A stretch of DNA of 64,000 nt, taken from Motiliproteus sp036960405 (GTDB lineage Bacteria; Pseudomonadota; Gammaproteobacteria; Pseudomonadales; Balneatricaceae). The stretch is from assembly GCA_036960405.1 (NCBI GenBank), contig JBALWS010000006.1:1-64000 (forward strand). The letters are read 5' to 3'. The translations under genes were made by a program, and so were the position numbers. This document shows, piece by piece, positions 24,017-31,948 of this stretch (position 1 is its first letter; each line of letters begins with the position of its first letter). The notes below the pieces were generated by a model, which saw only the letters and a program-made list of their open reading frames with translations, was not told where the DNA came from and ran no database searches.

Positions 24017-27000
24017 TTTGCTGTTCCTGTAACGATCGTGGCATGCAAATCCTGAAGACGACGAACCTGCTTCTCTTCACCGAACTGGATCGCTTGCACT
24101 TCCGCCTCGGCACCCGCCAAGGTGGTGGTATAAGGGATCTTATGCTGCAGCGCTGAGCGACGAATTGCGGCCGAGTCGGCGATGGCGCGACGGCCTTCGG
24201 TAGTGTTAATCACATAAACGATCTCGTCGTTTTTGATCATATCGACGATATTAGGCCGCCCCTCGGTCACCTTGTTAACCCGCTCCGAAACGATGCCATT
24301 CTCGCTCAGCAGGTTGTGGGTACCTTCGGTGGATACCAGCTCGAAGCCGAGTGAGACCAGATCACGCGCGACCTCAACAATGCCTGCCTTGTCGACATCA
24401 CGGACACTGATAAAGGTTCTGCCAGGCTTAGGCAGGATCTCATTGGTACCGATGTGCGCCTTGGAGAAAGCTTCACCGAAGCTATCACCCACGCCCATCA
24501 CCTCACCGGTGGACTTCATCTCCGGTCCGAGAATCGGATCAACACCCTGAAACTTGTTGAACGGGAACACCGCTTCTTTAACGCTGAAGTACGGCGGCAC
24601 GATCTCTTCGGTAAAGCCCTGTGCTTCCAGGCTAGTGCCCGCCATGACCCGCGCGGCGATCTTAGCCAGTGAGGCACCGATGCACTTGGATACAAAAGGA
24701 ACAGTACGCGATGCTCGAGGGTTCACCTCGATGACATAGATCTCACCGTCCTGATACGCTAACTGGGTGTTCATCAAGCCCACAACGCCCAGCTCGAGCG
24801 CCATCGCAGCCACGATCTCGCGCATCTTATCCTGCACATTATCAGCCAGGTTATACGGTGGCAGCGAGCAAGCCGAGTCACCGGAGTGAACGCCACACTG
24901 CTCGATATGCTGCATGATGGCACCGATCACCACCCGCTCACCGTCGCAGATCGCGTCGATATCGACCTCGATGGCGCACGACAGGAACCGATCCAACAGT
25001 ACCGGTGCATCGTTAGAAACCTGGACCGCATCCTTCATGTAACGACGCAATTCGATTTCGTTGTAAACGATCTCCATCGCCCGGCCACCCAAAACATAGG
25101 AGGGACGAACCACCAGCGGGTAACCGATCTGCTCGGCCTGAACAACCGCTTCTTCGAGCGAACGCACGGTCGAGTTCTCCGGCTGCAGCAGTCCCAAACG
25201 CTGAATCATCTGCTGGAAGCGCTCACGGTCTTCGGCACGGTCAATCGCTTCTGGGCTGGTTCCGATAATAGGAACACCGGCTGCTTCAAGCGCAACCGCC
25301 AGTTTCAATGGTGTCTGGCCACCGTACTGTACGATCACGCCCTTGGGCTTCTCGACAGCAACGATCTCCAGCACGTCTTCCAGCGTTACGGGCTCAAAAT
25401 AGAGGCGATCAGAGGTATCGTAATCGGTAGAAACCGTCTCTGGGTTACAGTTGACCATGATGGTCTCGTAGCCGTCTTCACGCATCGCTAAAGCGGCATG
25501 AACACAGCAGTAATCAAACTCGATACCCTGGCCGATCCGGTTCGGACCGCCCCCCAAGACCATGATCTTGTCACGATCGGATGGGTTGGCTTCACACTCC
25601 TCCTCGTAGGTGGAGTACATGTAAGCCGTATCGGTAGCAAACTCGGCGGCGCAGGTATCGACCCGCTTGTAGACTGGGCGCACATTCAGGCTATGGCGAC
25701 GCTTGCGGAACGCCTTCTCGGTCACGCCGAGCAGCTTCGACAGCCGCGCATCCGAGAAGCCTTTACGCTTAAGGCCGAACACCAACTCTTTATTAAGATC
25801 AGCCAGCCCCAGCTTGGAGACCATAGCCTCCTCTTGGATCAAGTCTTCGATCTGGATCAGGAACCAGTGATCCACACCGCTGAGCTTGTAAATTTCGTCG
25901 ATGCTCATACCGGCACGGAAGGCATCGCCGATGTACCAGATGCGATCGGCACCTGGATTCTTCAGTTCGCGCACCAAGGTCTCTTTGGCGTCTTCGGCGG
26001 TCAGATCCAAAATCGGATCGAAGCCGTCTGCATCGACTTCCAAGCCACGCAGGGCTTTCTGCATCGACTCTTGGATGGTACGACCGATTGCCATCACTTC
26101 ACCAACCGACTTCATCTGCGTGGTCAGACGGTCGTTAGCCTGTGGGAACTTCTCAAAGGCGAAACGGGGGATTTTGGTGACCACGTAATCGATAGCTGGC
26201 TCGAAGGACGCAGGGGTACGACCACCGGTGATATCGTTCTGTAGCTCATCAAGCGTGTAACCGACGGCTAACTTGGCGGCGACTTTAGCGATCGGGAAAC
26301 CGGTAGCCTTGGAGGCCAATGCCGAGGAGCGAGATACCCGCGGGTTCATCTCGATAACAACTAGGCGACCCGTCTCTGGGCACATGCCGAACTGAACGTT
26401 GGAACCGCCGGTTTCGACGCCGATCTCACGCAGTACCGCCAACGAAGCGTTACGCATGATTTGGTATTCTTTGTCGGTCAGGGTCTGAGCCGGTGCCACG
26501 GTGATCGAATCACCGGTATGTACACCCATGGCGTCGAAGTTTTCGATCGCACAGACGATGATGCAGTTGTCGTTTTTGTCGCGAACCACCTCCATCTCGT
26601 ACTCTTTCCAGCCGATCAGTGACTCATCAATCAGCAGCTCAGTCGTCGGTGACAGGTCCAGACCACGTTCGCAGATCTCGACGAACTCCTCTTTGTTGTA
26701 AGCGATACCGCCACCGGATCCCCCCATCGTAAACGATGGACGGATAATGCACGGAAAGCCCAGCTGCACTTGAACTTGCAACGCCTCTTCCAAGCTATGG
26801 GCAATCGCGGCTCGAGGACACGCCAGTCCGATGCTCTTCATCGCCTTATCGAAACGGTCGCGGTCTTCGGCCTTATCGATCGCATCGGCGGTGGCACCGA
26901 TCATTTCGACACCAAACTGTTCCAGTACGCCTTCGCGCGCCAGATCCAGTGCGCAGTTCAATGCGGTCTGACCACCCATTGTTGGCAGGATCGCATCGGG

Positions 27001-27246
27001 GCGCTCCTTGTCGATGATCTTGGCAACGGTCTTCCAGTTGATCGGCTCGATGTAGGTCGCATCGGCCATCGCCGGATCGGTCATGATGGTGGCCGGGTTA
27101 GAGTTGACCAGGATGACGCGATATCCCTCCTCGCGCAGCGCCTTACAGGCCTGAGCACCGGAGTAATCGAATTCGCAAGCCTGACCGATAATGATGGGGC
27201 CAGCCCCGATGATCAGGATACTTTTTAAGTCTGTACGCTTTGGCAT
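24013..27246 (-). CDS. carB: Carbamoyl-phosphate synthase, large subunit
   Basis: The 1077-residue product makes carbamoyl phosphate from bicarbonate, ammonia and two ATP for arginine and pyrimidine synthesis. Two homologous ATP-grasp halves (about 1-400 and 553-935) are visible with RPSFTMGGSGGGIA and RPSYVLGGRAMEIVYN, separated by an oligomerisation region. A C-terminal MGS-type allosteric domain follows. The start MPKRTDLKSILIIGAG aligns with the E. coli protein. It is co-transcribed with carA (83 bases upstream) and greA. Confidence 0.97.
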   Translation of the reverse strand: MPKRTDLKSILIIGAGPIIIGQACEFDYSGAQACKALREEGYRVILVNSNPATIMTDPAMADATYIEPINWKTVAKIIDKERPDAILPTMGGQTALNCALDLAREGVLEQFGVEMIGATADAIDKAEDRDRFDKAMKSIGLACPRAAIAHSLEEALQVQVQLGFPCIIRPSFTMGGSGGGIAYNKEEFVEICERGLDLSPTTELLIDESLIGWKEYEMEVVRDKNDNCIIVCAIENFDAMGVHTGDSITVAPAQTLTDKEYQIMRNASLAVLREIGVETGGSNVQFGMCPETGRLVVIEMNPRVSRSSALASKATGFPIAKVAAKLAVGYTLDELQNDITGGRTPASFEPAIDYVVTKIPRFAFEKFPQANDRLTTQMKSVGEVMAIGRTIQESMQKALRGLEVDADGFDPILDLTAEDAKETLVRELKNPGADRIWYIGDAFRAGMSIDEIYKLSGVDHWFLIQIEDLIQEEAMVSKLGLADLNKELVFGLKRKGFSDARLSKLLGVTEKAFRKRRHSLNVRPVYKRVDTCAAEFATDTAYMYSTYEEECEANPSDRDKIMVLGGGPNRIGQGIEFDYCCVHAALAMREDGYETIMVNCNPETVSTDYDTSDRLYFEPVTLEDVLEIVAVEKPKGVIVQYGGQTPLKLAVALEAAGVPIIGTSPEAIDRAEDRERFQQMIQRLGLLQPENSTVRSLEEAVVQAEQIGYPLVVRPSYVLGGRAMEIVYNEIELRRYMKDAVQVSNDAPVLLDRFLSCAIEVDIDAICDGERVVIGAIMQHIEQCGVHSGDSACSLPPYNLADNVQDKMREIVAAMALELGVVGLMNTQLAYQDGEIYVIEVNPRASRTVPFVSKCIGASLAKIAARVMAGTSLEAQGFTEEIVPPYFSVKEAVFPFNKFQGVDPILGPEMKSTGEVMGVGDSFGEAFSKAHIGTNEILPKPGRTFISVRDVDKAGIVEVARDLVSLGFELVSTEGTHNLLSENGIVSERVNKVTEGRPNIVDMIKNDEIVYVINTTEGRRAIADSAAIRRSALQHKIPYTTTLAGAEAEVQAIQFGEEKQVRRLQDLHATIVTGTAK

Positions 27247-27329
27247 GAGTCTTTAACCGGTCTAATTCGTTCTAATCGGCGCTGGTTCTCGTTATGAGTA
27301 CAAGCGCGCTGACAATTCGGGGGTGCAGA

Positions 27330-28472
27330 TTAAGCGCTACGCGCCTGCATCAAGGCAATAAAGCGGTCGAACAGCGGTGCCACATCGTGTGGGCCAGGGC
27401 TAGCTTCCGGATGACCTTGGAAGCTGAATGCTGGCTTGTCGGTCCGTTCGATACCTTGCAGCGAACCGTCAAACAGCGACTTATGGGTCGCACGCAGGCA
27501 GCTAGGCAACGTCTCTTCGTCAGCGGCAAAGCCATGGTTCTGACTAGTGATCATCACCACTCCGCTGTCCAAGTCCTGTACCGGGTGGTTGGCACCGTGG
27601 TGGCCGAACTTCATCTTCACGGTCTTGGCACCGCTAGCCAAAGCCAGTAGCTGGTGGCCCAGGCAGATGCCAAATACCGGCAGTTCTGTGTCGAGCACCT
27701 GTTTGATCGCGTCGATAGCGTAGGTGCAAGGCTCGGGGTCGCCAGGGCCGTTGGACAGGAACACGCCATCGGGGTTCATCGCCAGCACCTCGCTGGCAGG
27801 GGTCTGCGCCGGCACCACGGTCAGCTTGCAACCACGATCGACCAGCATCCGTAGAATATTCTGCTTAACGCCGAAATCGTAGGCGACGACATGGAACGGC
27901 TGCTCGGCATCAGGAGTGTTATGGCCTTGGCCCCATTTCCAGCTTCCTTCGGCCCACTCGTAGGTATCTTTGGCAGACACTTCCTTGGCCAGATCCATTC
28001 CTTTGAGTCCGGCAAAAGCTTTAGCCCCCGCTAAGGCTCTCTCGACATCGGCATCACCTAAGTCGTCACCAGCGATGATACAGCCATTCTGCGAGCCTTT
28101 TTCACGCAGGATGCGAGTCAGTCGACGGGTATCGATATCGGCAATTCCCACCACATTGTTATCACGCAGATAGGCATCCAGGCTCTGCTCGCTACGCCAG
28201 CTGCTTGCCATCAACGGCAAGTCGCGAATCACCAGACCGGCAGCCCAGACATGGCCAGACTCTTCGTCTTCGAAATTGATGCCGGTGTTGCCGATGTGGG
28301 GATAAGTTAGCGTTACTATCTGACGGGCGTAGGACGGGTCGGTCAGGATCTCCTGATAACCGGTCATTGATGTATTGAAGACCACTTCACCGCTGGTCTC
28401 GCCATCAGCTCCTATCGCCTTACCTCTAAACACACTTCCGTCTGCTAGGGCCAGAATGGCTGCTTTGTTCAA
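27330..28472 (-). CDS. carA: Carbamoyl-phosphate synthase, small (glutaminase) subunit
   Basis: The 380-residue product has an N-terminal CarA-specific domain (ALADGSVFRGKAIGADG, FNTSMTGYQEILTDPSY) and a class I glutamine amidotransferase domain with nucleophile Cys in PVFGICLGHQLLALA and the His/Glu pair in FQGHPEASPGP. It supplies ammonia to CarB. Its leader contains an unusually long hairpin with a T run (28529-28571), which may attenuate the operon. Confidence 0.96.
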   Translation of the reverse strand: MNKAAILALADGSVFRGKAIGADGETSGEVVFNTSMTGYQEILTDPSYARQIVTLTYPHIGNTGINFEDEESGHVWAAGLVIRDLPLMASSWRSEQSLDAYLRDNNVVGIADIDTRRLTRILREKGSQNGCIIAGDDLGDADVERALAGAKAFAGLKGMDLAKEVSAKDTYEWAEGSWKWGQGHNTPDAEQPFHVVAYDFGVKQNILRMLVDRGCKLTVVPAQTPASEVLAMNPDGVFLSNGPGDPEPCTYAIDAIKQVLDTELPVFGICLGHQLLALASGAKTVKMKFGHHGANHPVQDLDSGVVMITSQNHGFAADEETLPSCLRATHKSLFDGSLQGIERTDKPAFSFQGHPEASPGPHDVAPLFDRFIALMQARSA

Positions 28473-28528
28473 TGTCGCCTCCCACTGATTACGTGACGTC
28501 GAGGTACTAAATCCCGACAGCTATCTGC

Positions 28529-28571
28529 AAAAAAGCGAGAGGCGAACTAACTATCCGCATCCCGCTTTTTT
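28529..28571 (-). promoter_or_regulatory. Terminator-like hairpin in the carA leader (attenuator candidate)
   Basis: On the minus strand an 18-base arm starting AAAAAAGCGGGA pairs with an 18-base arm ending CTCTCGCTTTTTT, around a 7-base loop (TAGTTAG), with one mismatch and two G-T wobbles. The T6 run lies 57 bases before the carA start. The OmpA-like gene already has its own terminator at 28668-28693. This hairpin is therefore either a second terminator or, if the carA promoter lies in 28572-28667, an attenuator. Confidence 0.5.
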
Positions 28572-28667
28572 AGAATTTTTTATCGGCCAATTTTCACCCG
28601 GCCAAACAGGCTGTATGTTACTAGAACAACCTCTATTTTTCCAGCCCTAAAACAGAAGCTGCTACAC

Positions 28668-28693
28668 ATAAAACGGGAGCCGAAGCCCCCGTT
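28668..28693 (-). terminator. Intrinsic terminator of the OmpA-like gene
   Basis: On the minus strand AACGGGGGC-TTCG-GCTCCCGTT, a UUCG-capped stem with one wobble, is followed by a short T-rich stretch. It lies 33 bases after the stop codon. Confidence 0.7.
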
Positions 28694-28726
28694 GATATTT
28701 CACTAGCGATCGAACAAACTGATCGG

Positions 28727-29530
28727 CTACTTCTTAACCTGCCCTTGAATTTCAGCCTCTACCCGGCGGTTGGCCAGGCGCCCTTCGGCTGTCTTATTAT
28801 CTGCCAGCGGCACCTCTTCACCGTGGCCGACCGCAGAGATCTGATTCGGTGCTACACCGTAGTTGTCGATCAGATATTGAGCCACTGCCTCTGCACGACG
28901 CTGCGACAGGTCTTGGTTATAGGCCGCAGCTCCCACTGAGTCGGTATGGCCGTTGATTACCACCTTGGCGTTGGGATTTGCCGCCACAACATAGGCCAGT
29001 GCCTTCATCTGGGTCTCATACGCGGCGGTGACTTTATCGGCATTGGAGGCAAACTTCACATCCAGCTTGACCGACACGGCCTCATACTTGACCACCTTAC
29101 AACCCTTGGCATCAACCTCTGCACCTTTTGGCGTTCCGGGGCACTGGTCATTCATATCCGCTACGCCATCGCCATCCGAATCCAGCAAACAGCCGCGACC
29201 ATCTACGGCAGCGCCCGTCGGCGTATTGGGGCAAGCATCTTTATCATCGGTCACGCCATCGCCGTCACTGTCTATAGGCGCCATCGCAGCAGCCATAGGG
29301 GCAGGTTCTGCAGCCTTCATTATTTCGTCGCAGCCCTCGACCTGTGAGCCTTTGAACCATGAAGAGGTACGCACACATTTTCCCGAGCTATCGTTGATAT
29401 AAACACCATCAGAGTTATGCCAATACGCACAATGCTCCATATCTCCATCTTTACAGGAACCATGAGCAAATACCGTCATAGGTAGCGCCCAGAGTGCAGA
29501 AACAGCTGCAATCACCAATGTTTTTTTCAT
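28727..29530 (-). CDS. OmpA-family protein with thrombospondin type 3 repeats
   Basis: The 267-residue product has a signal peptide (VFA-HGSCK), a short Cys-containing N-terminal part, two calcium-binding-type TSP3 repeats (DSDGDGVTDDKDACPNTP and DSDGDGVADMNDQCPGTP) and a C-terminal OmpA peptidoglycan-binding domain with INGHTDSVG and QRRAEAVAQYLIDN. There is no beta-barrel domain. It should be periplasmic and bind peptidoglycan. AAGGAG before ATG 29530 decides the start; an upstream reading to 29653 has no support. It is a separate unit between dapB and carA. Confidence 0.85.
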   Translation of the reverse strand: MKKTLVIAAVSALWALPMTVFAHGSCKDGDMEHCAYWHNSDGVYINDSSGKCVRTSSWFKGSQVEGCDEIMKAAEPAPMAAAMAPIDSDGDGVTDDKDACPNTPTGAAVDGRGCLLDSDGDGVADMNDQCPGTPKGAEVDAKGCKVVKYEAVSVKLDVKFASNADKVTAAYETQMKALAYVVAANPNAKVVINGHTDSVGAAAYNQDLSQRRAEAVAQYLIDNYGVAPNQISAVGHGEEVPLADNKTAEGRLANRRVEAEIQGQVKK

Positions 29531-29753
29531 TCTTTTCTCCTTGTGTTCGGCTTGGTATAGGTGTCTGTGATCAATACCAATCCGCCATTTCTGCCACGAC
29601 CATGGTTGGCCACAACAGGCGTAATCTGATGCTATTTGCCTGCATCTATCCATTCAGACAAAACAGTCAGCGTAAGCAAATGTATAGACTTCTGCGCTGA
29701 TAATTTCCAGCAAGCACCGGTAAAAAAAATAGAAAAATCATTTCCTTAAGCAT

Positions 29754-29777
29754 AAAAAACCCGCCTGAAGCGGGTTT
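29754..29777 (-). terminator. Intrinsic terminator of dapB
   Basis: On the minus strand AAACCCGC pairs with GCGGGTTT, with a T run after it. It lies 20 bases past the dapB stop codon. Confidence 0.8.
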
Positions 29778-29797
29778 GATCAATCTTCCAAAAAGGC

Positions 29798-30601
29798 TTA
29801 ACGCAGGCTCAACACATCCTGCATATCGAACAATCCATGGCCGTGGCCAGCAAGCCAACTGGCTGCTCGCACCGCACCCTTGGCAAAGGTCATTCGCGAA
29901 CTCGCTTTATGGGTGATCTCAACCCGCTCACCTTCGGTAGCAAACAGCACCGTATGATCACCGACGATATCGCCTGCACGAATCGTCTCAAAGCCGATCT
30001 CTTTAGCGCTACGCGCACCGGTATGCCCCTCGCGACCGTAAACCGCACATTCGGCCAGATCACGGCCTAGCGCCTCGGCCACCACTTCGCCCAAACGTAG
30101 GGCAGTGCCCGATGGCGAATCCACCTTATGCCGATGGTGCGCCTCGATCACCTCGATATCGTAATCTTCCGCCAATACCTTGGCAGCCACTTCGAGAAGC
30201 TTGAAGCATAAATTAACCCCAACACTCATATTAGGGGCGAACACAACGGGGATTGTTTTTGCCGCTTCAGCAATCTGCTGCTTCTGCACATCATTGAAGC
30301 CAGTTGTACCAATAACGATCGCCTTACCATTGGCACGGCAAAACTCAAGATTGGCCAAGGTTAACTCGATAGAGGTGAAATCGATCAGCACATCGAAGCT
30401 GTCGACCACATCCGCCAACTGGCCTACGGCAGGCACAGCCAACTTGCCAGCGCCAATCAGCTCGCCAATATCGGCACCGACCAACGAACTGGACGGGTTG
30501 ATAATCGCTGCACCCAACGTCGTTTCGGGTGCATCCAGCACTGCTTGAAGCAAGTTTTTCCCCATCCGCCCGGCGGCGCCGGTGATAGCAACTCGTGTCA
30601 T
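29798..30601 (-). CDS. dapB: 4-hydroxy-tetrahydrodipicolinate reductase
   Basis: The 267-residue product reduces the dihydrodipicolinate intermediate in lysine and diaminopimelate synthesis with NAD(P)H. It shows the N-terminal Rossmann motif VAITGAAGRMGKNLL, the FTSIE/IGTTGF region, NMSVGVNL, and the substrate/catalytic motif EAHHRHKVDSPSGTAL. The start MTRVAI at 30601 fits the family; GTG at 30616 is possible, and neither has a good ribosome site. It lies upstream of carA, as in many gammaproteobacteria, but an OmpA-like gene intervenes. Confidence 0.95.
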   Translation of the reverse strand: MTRVAITGAAGRMGKNLLQAVLDAPETTLGAAIINPSSSLVGADIGELIGAGKLAVPAVGQLADVVDSFDVLIDFTSIELTLANLEFCRANGKAIVIGTTGFNDVQKQQIAEAAKTIPVVFAPNMSVGVNLCFKLLEVAAKVLAEDYDIEVIEAHHRHKVDSPSGTALRLGEVVAEALGRDLAECAVYGREGHTGARSAKEIGFETIRAGDIVGDHTVLFATEGERVEITHKASSRMTFAKGAVRAASWLAGHGHGLFDMQDVLSLR

Positions 30602-30663
30602 GTCTATGGTTCCCACTCAAGATCGATTTGCGCCATTATACAGCCTCACCGATCTGCAAAAAC

Positions 30664-30687
30664 AAAAAAGCCAGCACTAAGGCTGGC
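30664..30687 (-). terminator. Intrinsic terminator of the haem protein gene at 30708
   Basis: On the minus strand GCCAGC pairs with GCTGGC, followed by a T6 run (A run at 30664-30669 as given). It separates the cytochrome locus from dapB. Confidence 0.8.
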
Positions 30688-30707
30688 CTTTCTAACGGTT
30701 GCTAGGG

Positions 30708-31694
30708 CTATTGTTTAGCCGCAATGATATCGGCATCACCCTGACCCAACGCCAGCTTAAGCTCTAGCGAGGCCAGGTGGTAACGTCCGGCTGTCTGCTG
30801 GTCGTGCAACGCGATCCCGAAGGTATAGATTTTACCCGACTCAAGCGCCTTGTGGTTCTGACTGCTCGTCAGAGGCCGCTTGAACTCCACCACCCAGTCA
30901 TTGCCCAACTCTTCAGCCGTGACTGAAACCGTTGTATTCGGGTTTTCAACACGCTCCTTTAAGATAAACCCATCAGCGACCTCAGCCGGCTTGCCCGGGT
31001 CGAGCATCGCTTGCCAATATTCTAAAAACACACCTTTATTGATTAGCGCAAGAATCTCTGCGTCTGAGAGTACATTATCTCCACCGCCGCGCTTGCGGTG
31101 CATCTTCTTGCGCGATTCGGCCAAGTATTTCTCTTTGTTGCCGCCCATGCTCATCTGCCGCTCATCGGCATGGCATACAGCCCAACACCCACCAACGCCA
31201 AACTCTTCAATCGAATTATCATCCAACATCAGCGTCAGCCGGGTGTCATGCTTTTCAGCCTTAACGCCTTCGAGCGAGTCGGTGAACTTCGGCCAGTTAA
31301 TCGCTTCTGCTGTTTTCGGCCACTTTACCCTGACGTAGAAATCGGAGCCATCGTAGGCTGCCTGCACGGTCGCTTCAAGATAGCCGCGCCGCCCCACCAG
31401 TGGCTTGGACTCGGTATCGCTCCCTTTGACAGCTTTAGTGCCATATTTGTACTCATCACCGTCATGACAGCCCCGACAGGTCTTCTTACGATTCTTATAT
31501 TTCGCCGCGCCGTCATGATTTCGCTTGGAGTAGATCCACTCCATAGAGGTTTCACCCGGATAAAACATCCGCACCTCGGTTTCCTTCACGCCAGACCAGT
31601 CAATCGCGGCGGCAGGCAGGCTCGCACCTGCCAAGACCACGCTCAGGCAAACGGCAACCGCAGATAACAACCGTTTTCTTTTTTGCTCAGACAT
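30708..31694 (-). CDS. Exported c-type haem protein, ethylbenzene-dehydrogenase-related family, copy 1
   Basis: The 328-residue product has a signal peptide (AAA-IDWSG). It has a canonical haem c motif CRGCH (73-77), then GRRGYLEATVQAAYDGSDFYVRVKWP, and a second, non-standard C-W-A-V-C-H motif (170-175, CX3CH). The later part resembles the haem-binding beta-sandwich of the ethylbenzene dehydrogenase gamma subunit and cytochrome c-552-like family (PF09459 type). It is paralogous to the gene at 35429. It has its own terminator and lies downstream of the porin gene. It is probably a periplasmic electron carrier working with the conduit; the partner is not proven. Confidence 0.75.
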   Translation of the reverse strand: MSEQKRKRLLSAVAVCLSVVLAGASLPAAAIDWSGVKETEVRMFYPGETSMEWIYSKRNHDGAAKYKNRKKTCRGCHDGDEYKYGTKAVKGSDTESKPLVGRRGYLEATVQAAYDGSDFYVRVKWPKTAEAINWPKFTDSLEGVKAEKHDTRLTLMLDDNSIEEFGVGGCWAVCHADERQMSMGGNKEKYLAESRKKMHRKRGGGDNVLSDAEILALINKGVFLEYWQAMLDPGKPAEVADGFILKERVENPNTTVSVTAEELGNDWVVEFKRPLTSSQNHKALESGKIYTFGIALHDQQTAGRYHLASLELKLALGQGDADIIAAKQ

Positions 31695-31897
31695 TCACTC
31701 ACTCCTTGCCCAGTACCGACTCAAAACAAGTCCTGTACTACATCAGTGCCAGCTAATTTTGCTGAGGATAAGACTATCATGAGCAGGGGTTTTGACAAAC
31801 CAGCCGCCATGAAGTTATTCATTAACTTACCTTTTACTTAAATTGAATAAAGCTATCTGCAATAGAAGAAAAGCAATGTTGGTCAAACGCAAGACAC

Positions 31898-31929
31898 AAA
31901 AAAACGGAGCCTGAAACAGACTCCGTTTT
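31898..31929 (-). terminator. Intrinsic terminator of the decahaem-porin operon
   Basis: On the minus strand AAAACGGAG pairs with CTCCGTTTT, followed by further Ts. It lies about 20 bases after the porin stop codon. Confidence 0.8.
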
Positions 31930-31948
31930 AGTTAAAACCGCTTAATGG

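Noticed and set aside
30708..31694. Haem protein called as an ethylbenzene dehydrogenase subunit
   Set aside because: Only the haem-binding fold is similar. No molybdenum catalytic subunit or iron-sulphur subunit gene is present, so hydrocarbon oxidation is not supported.
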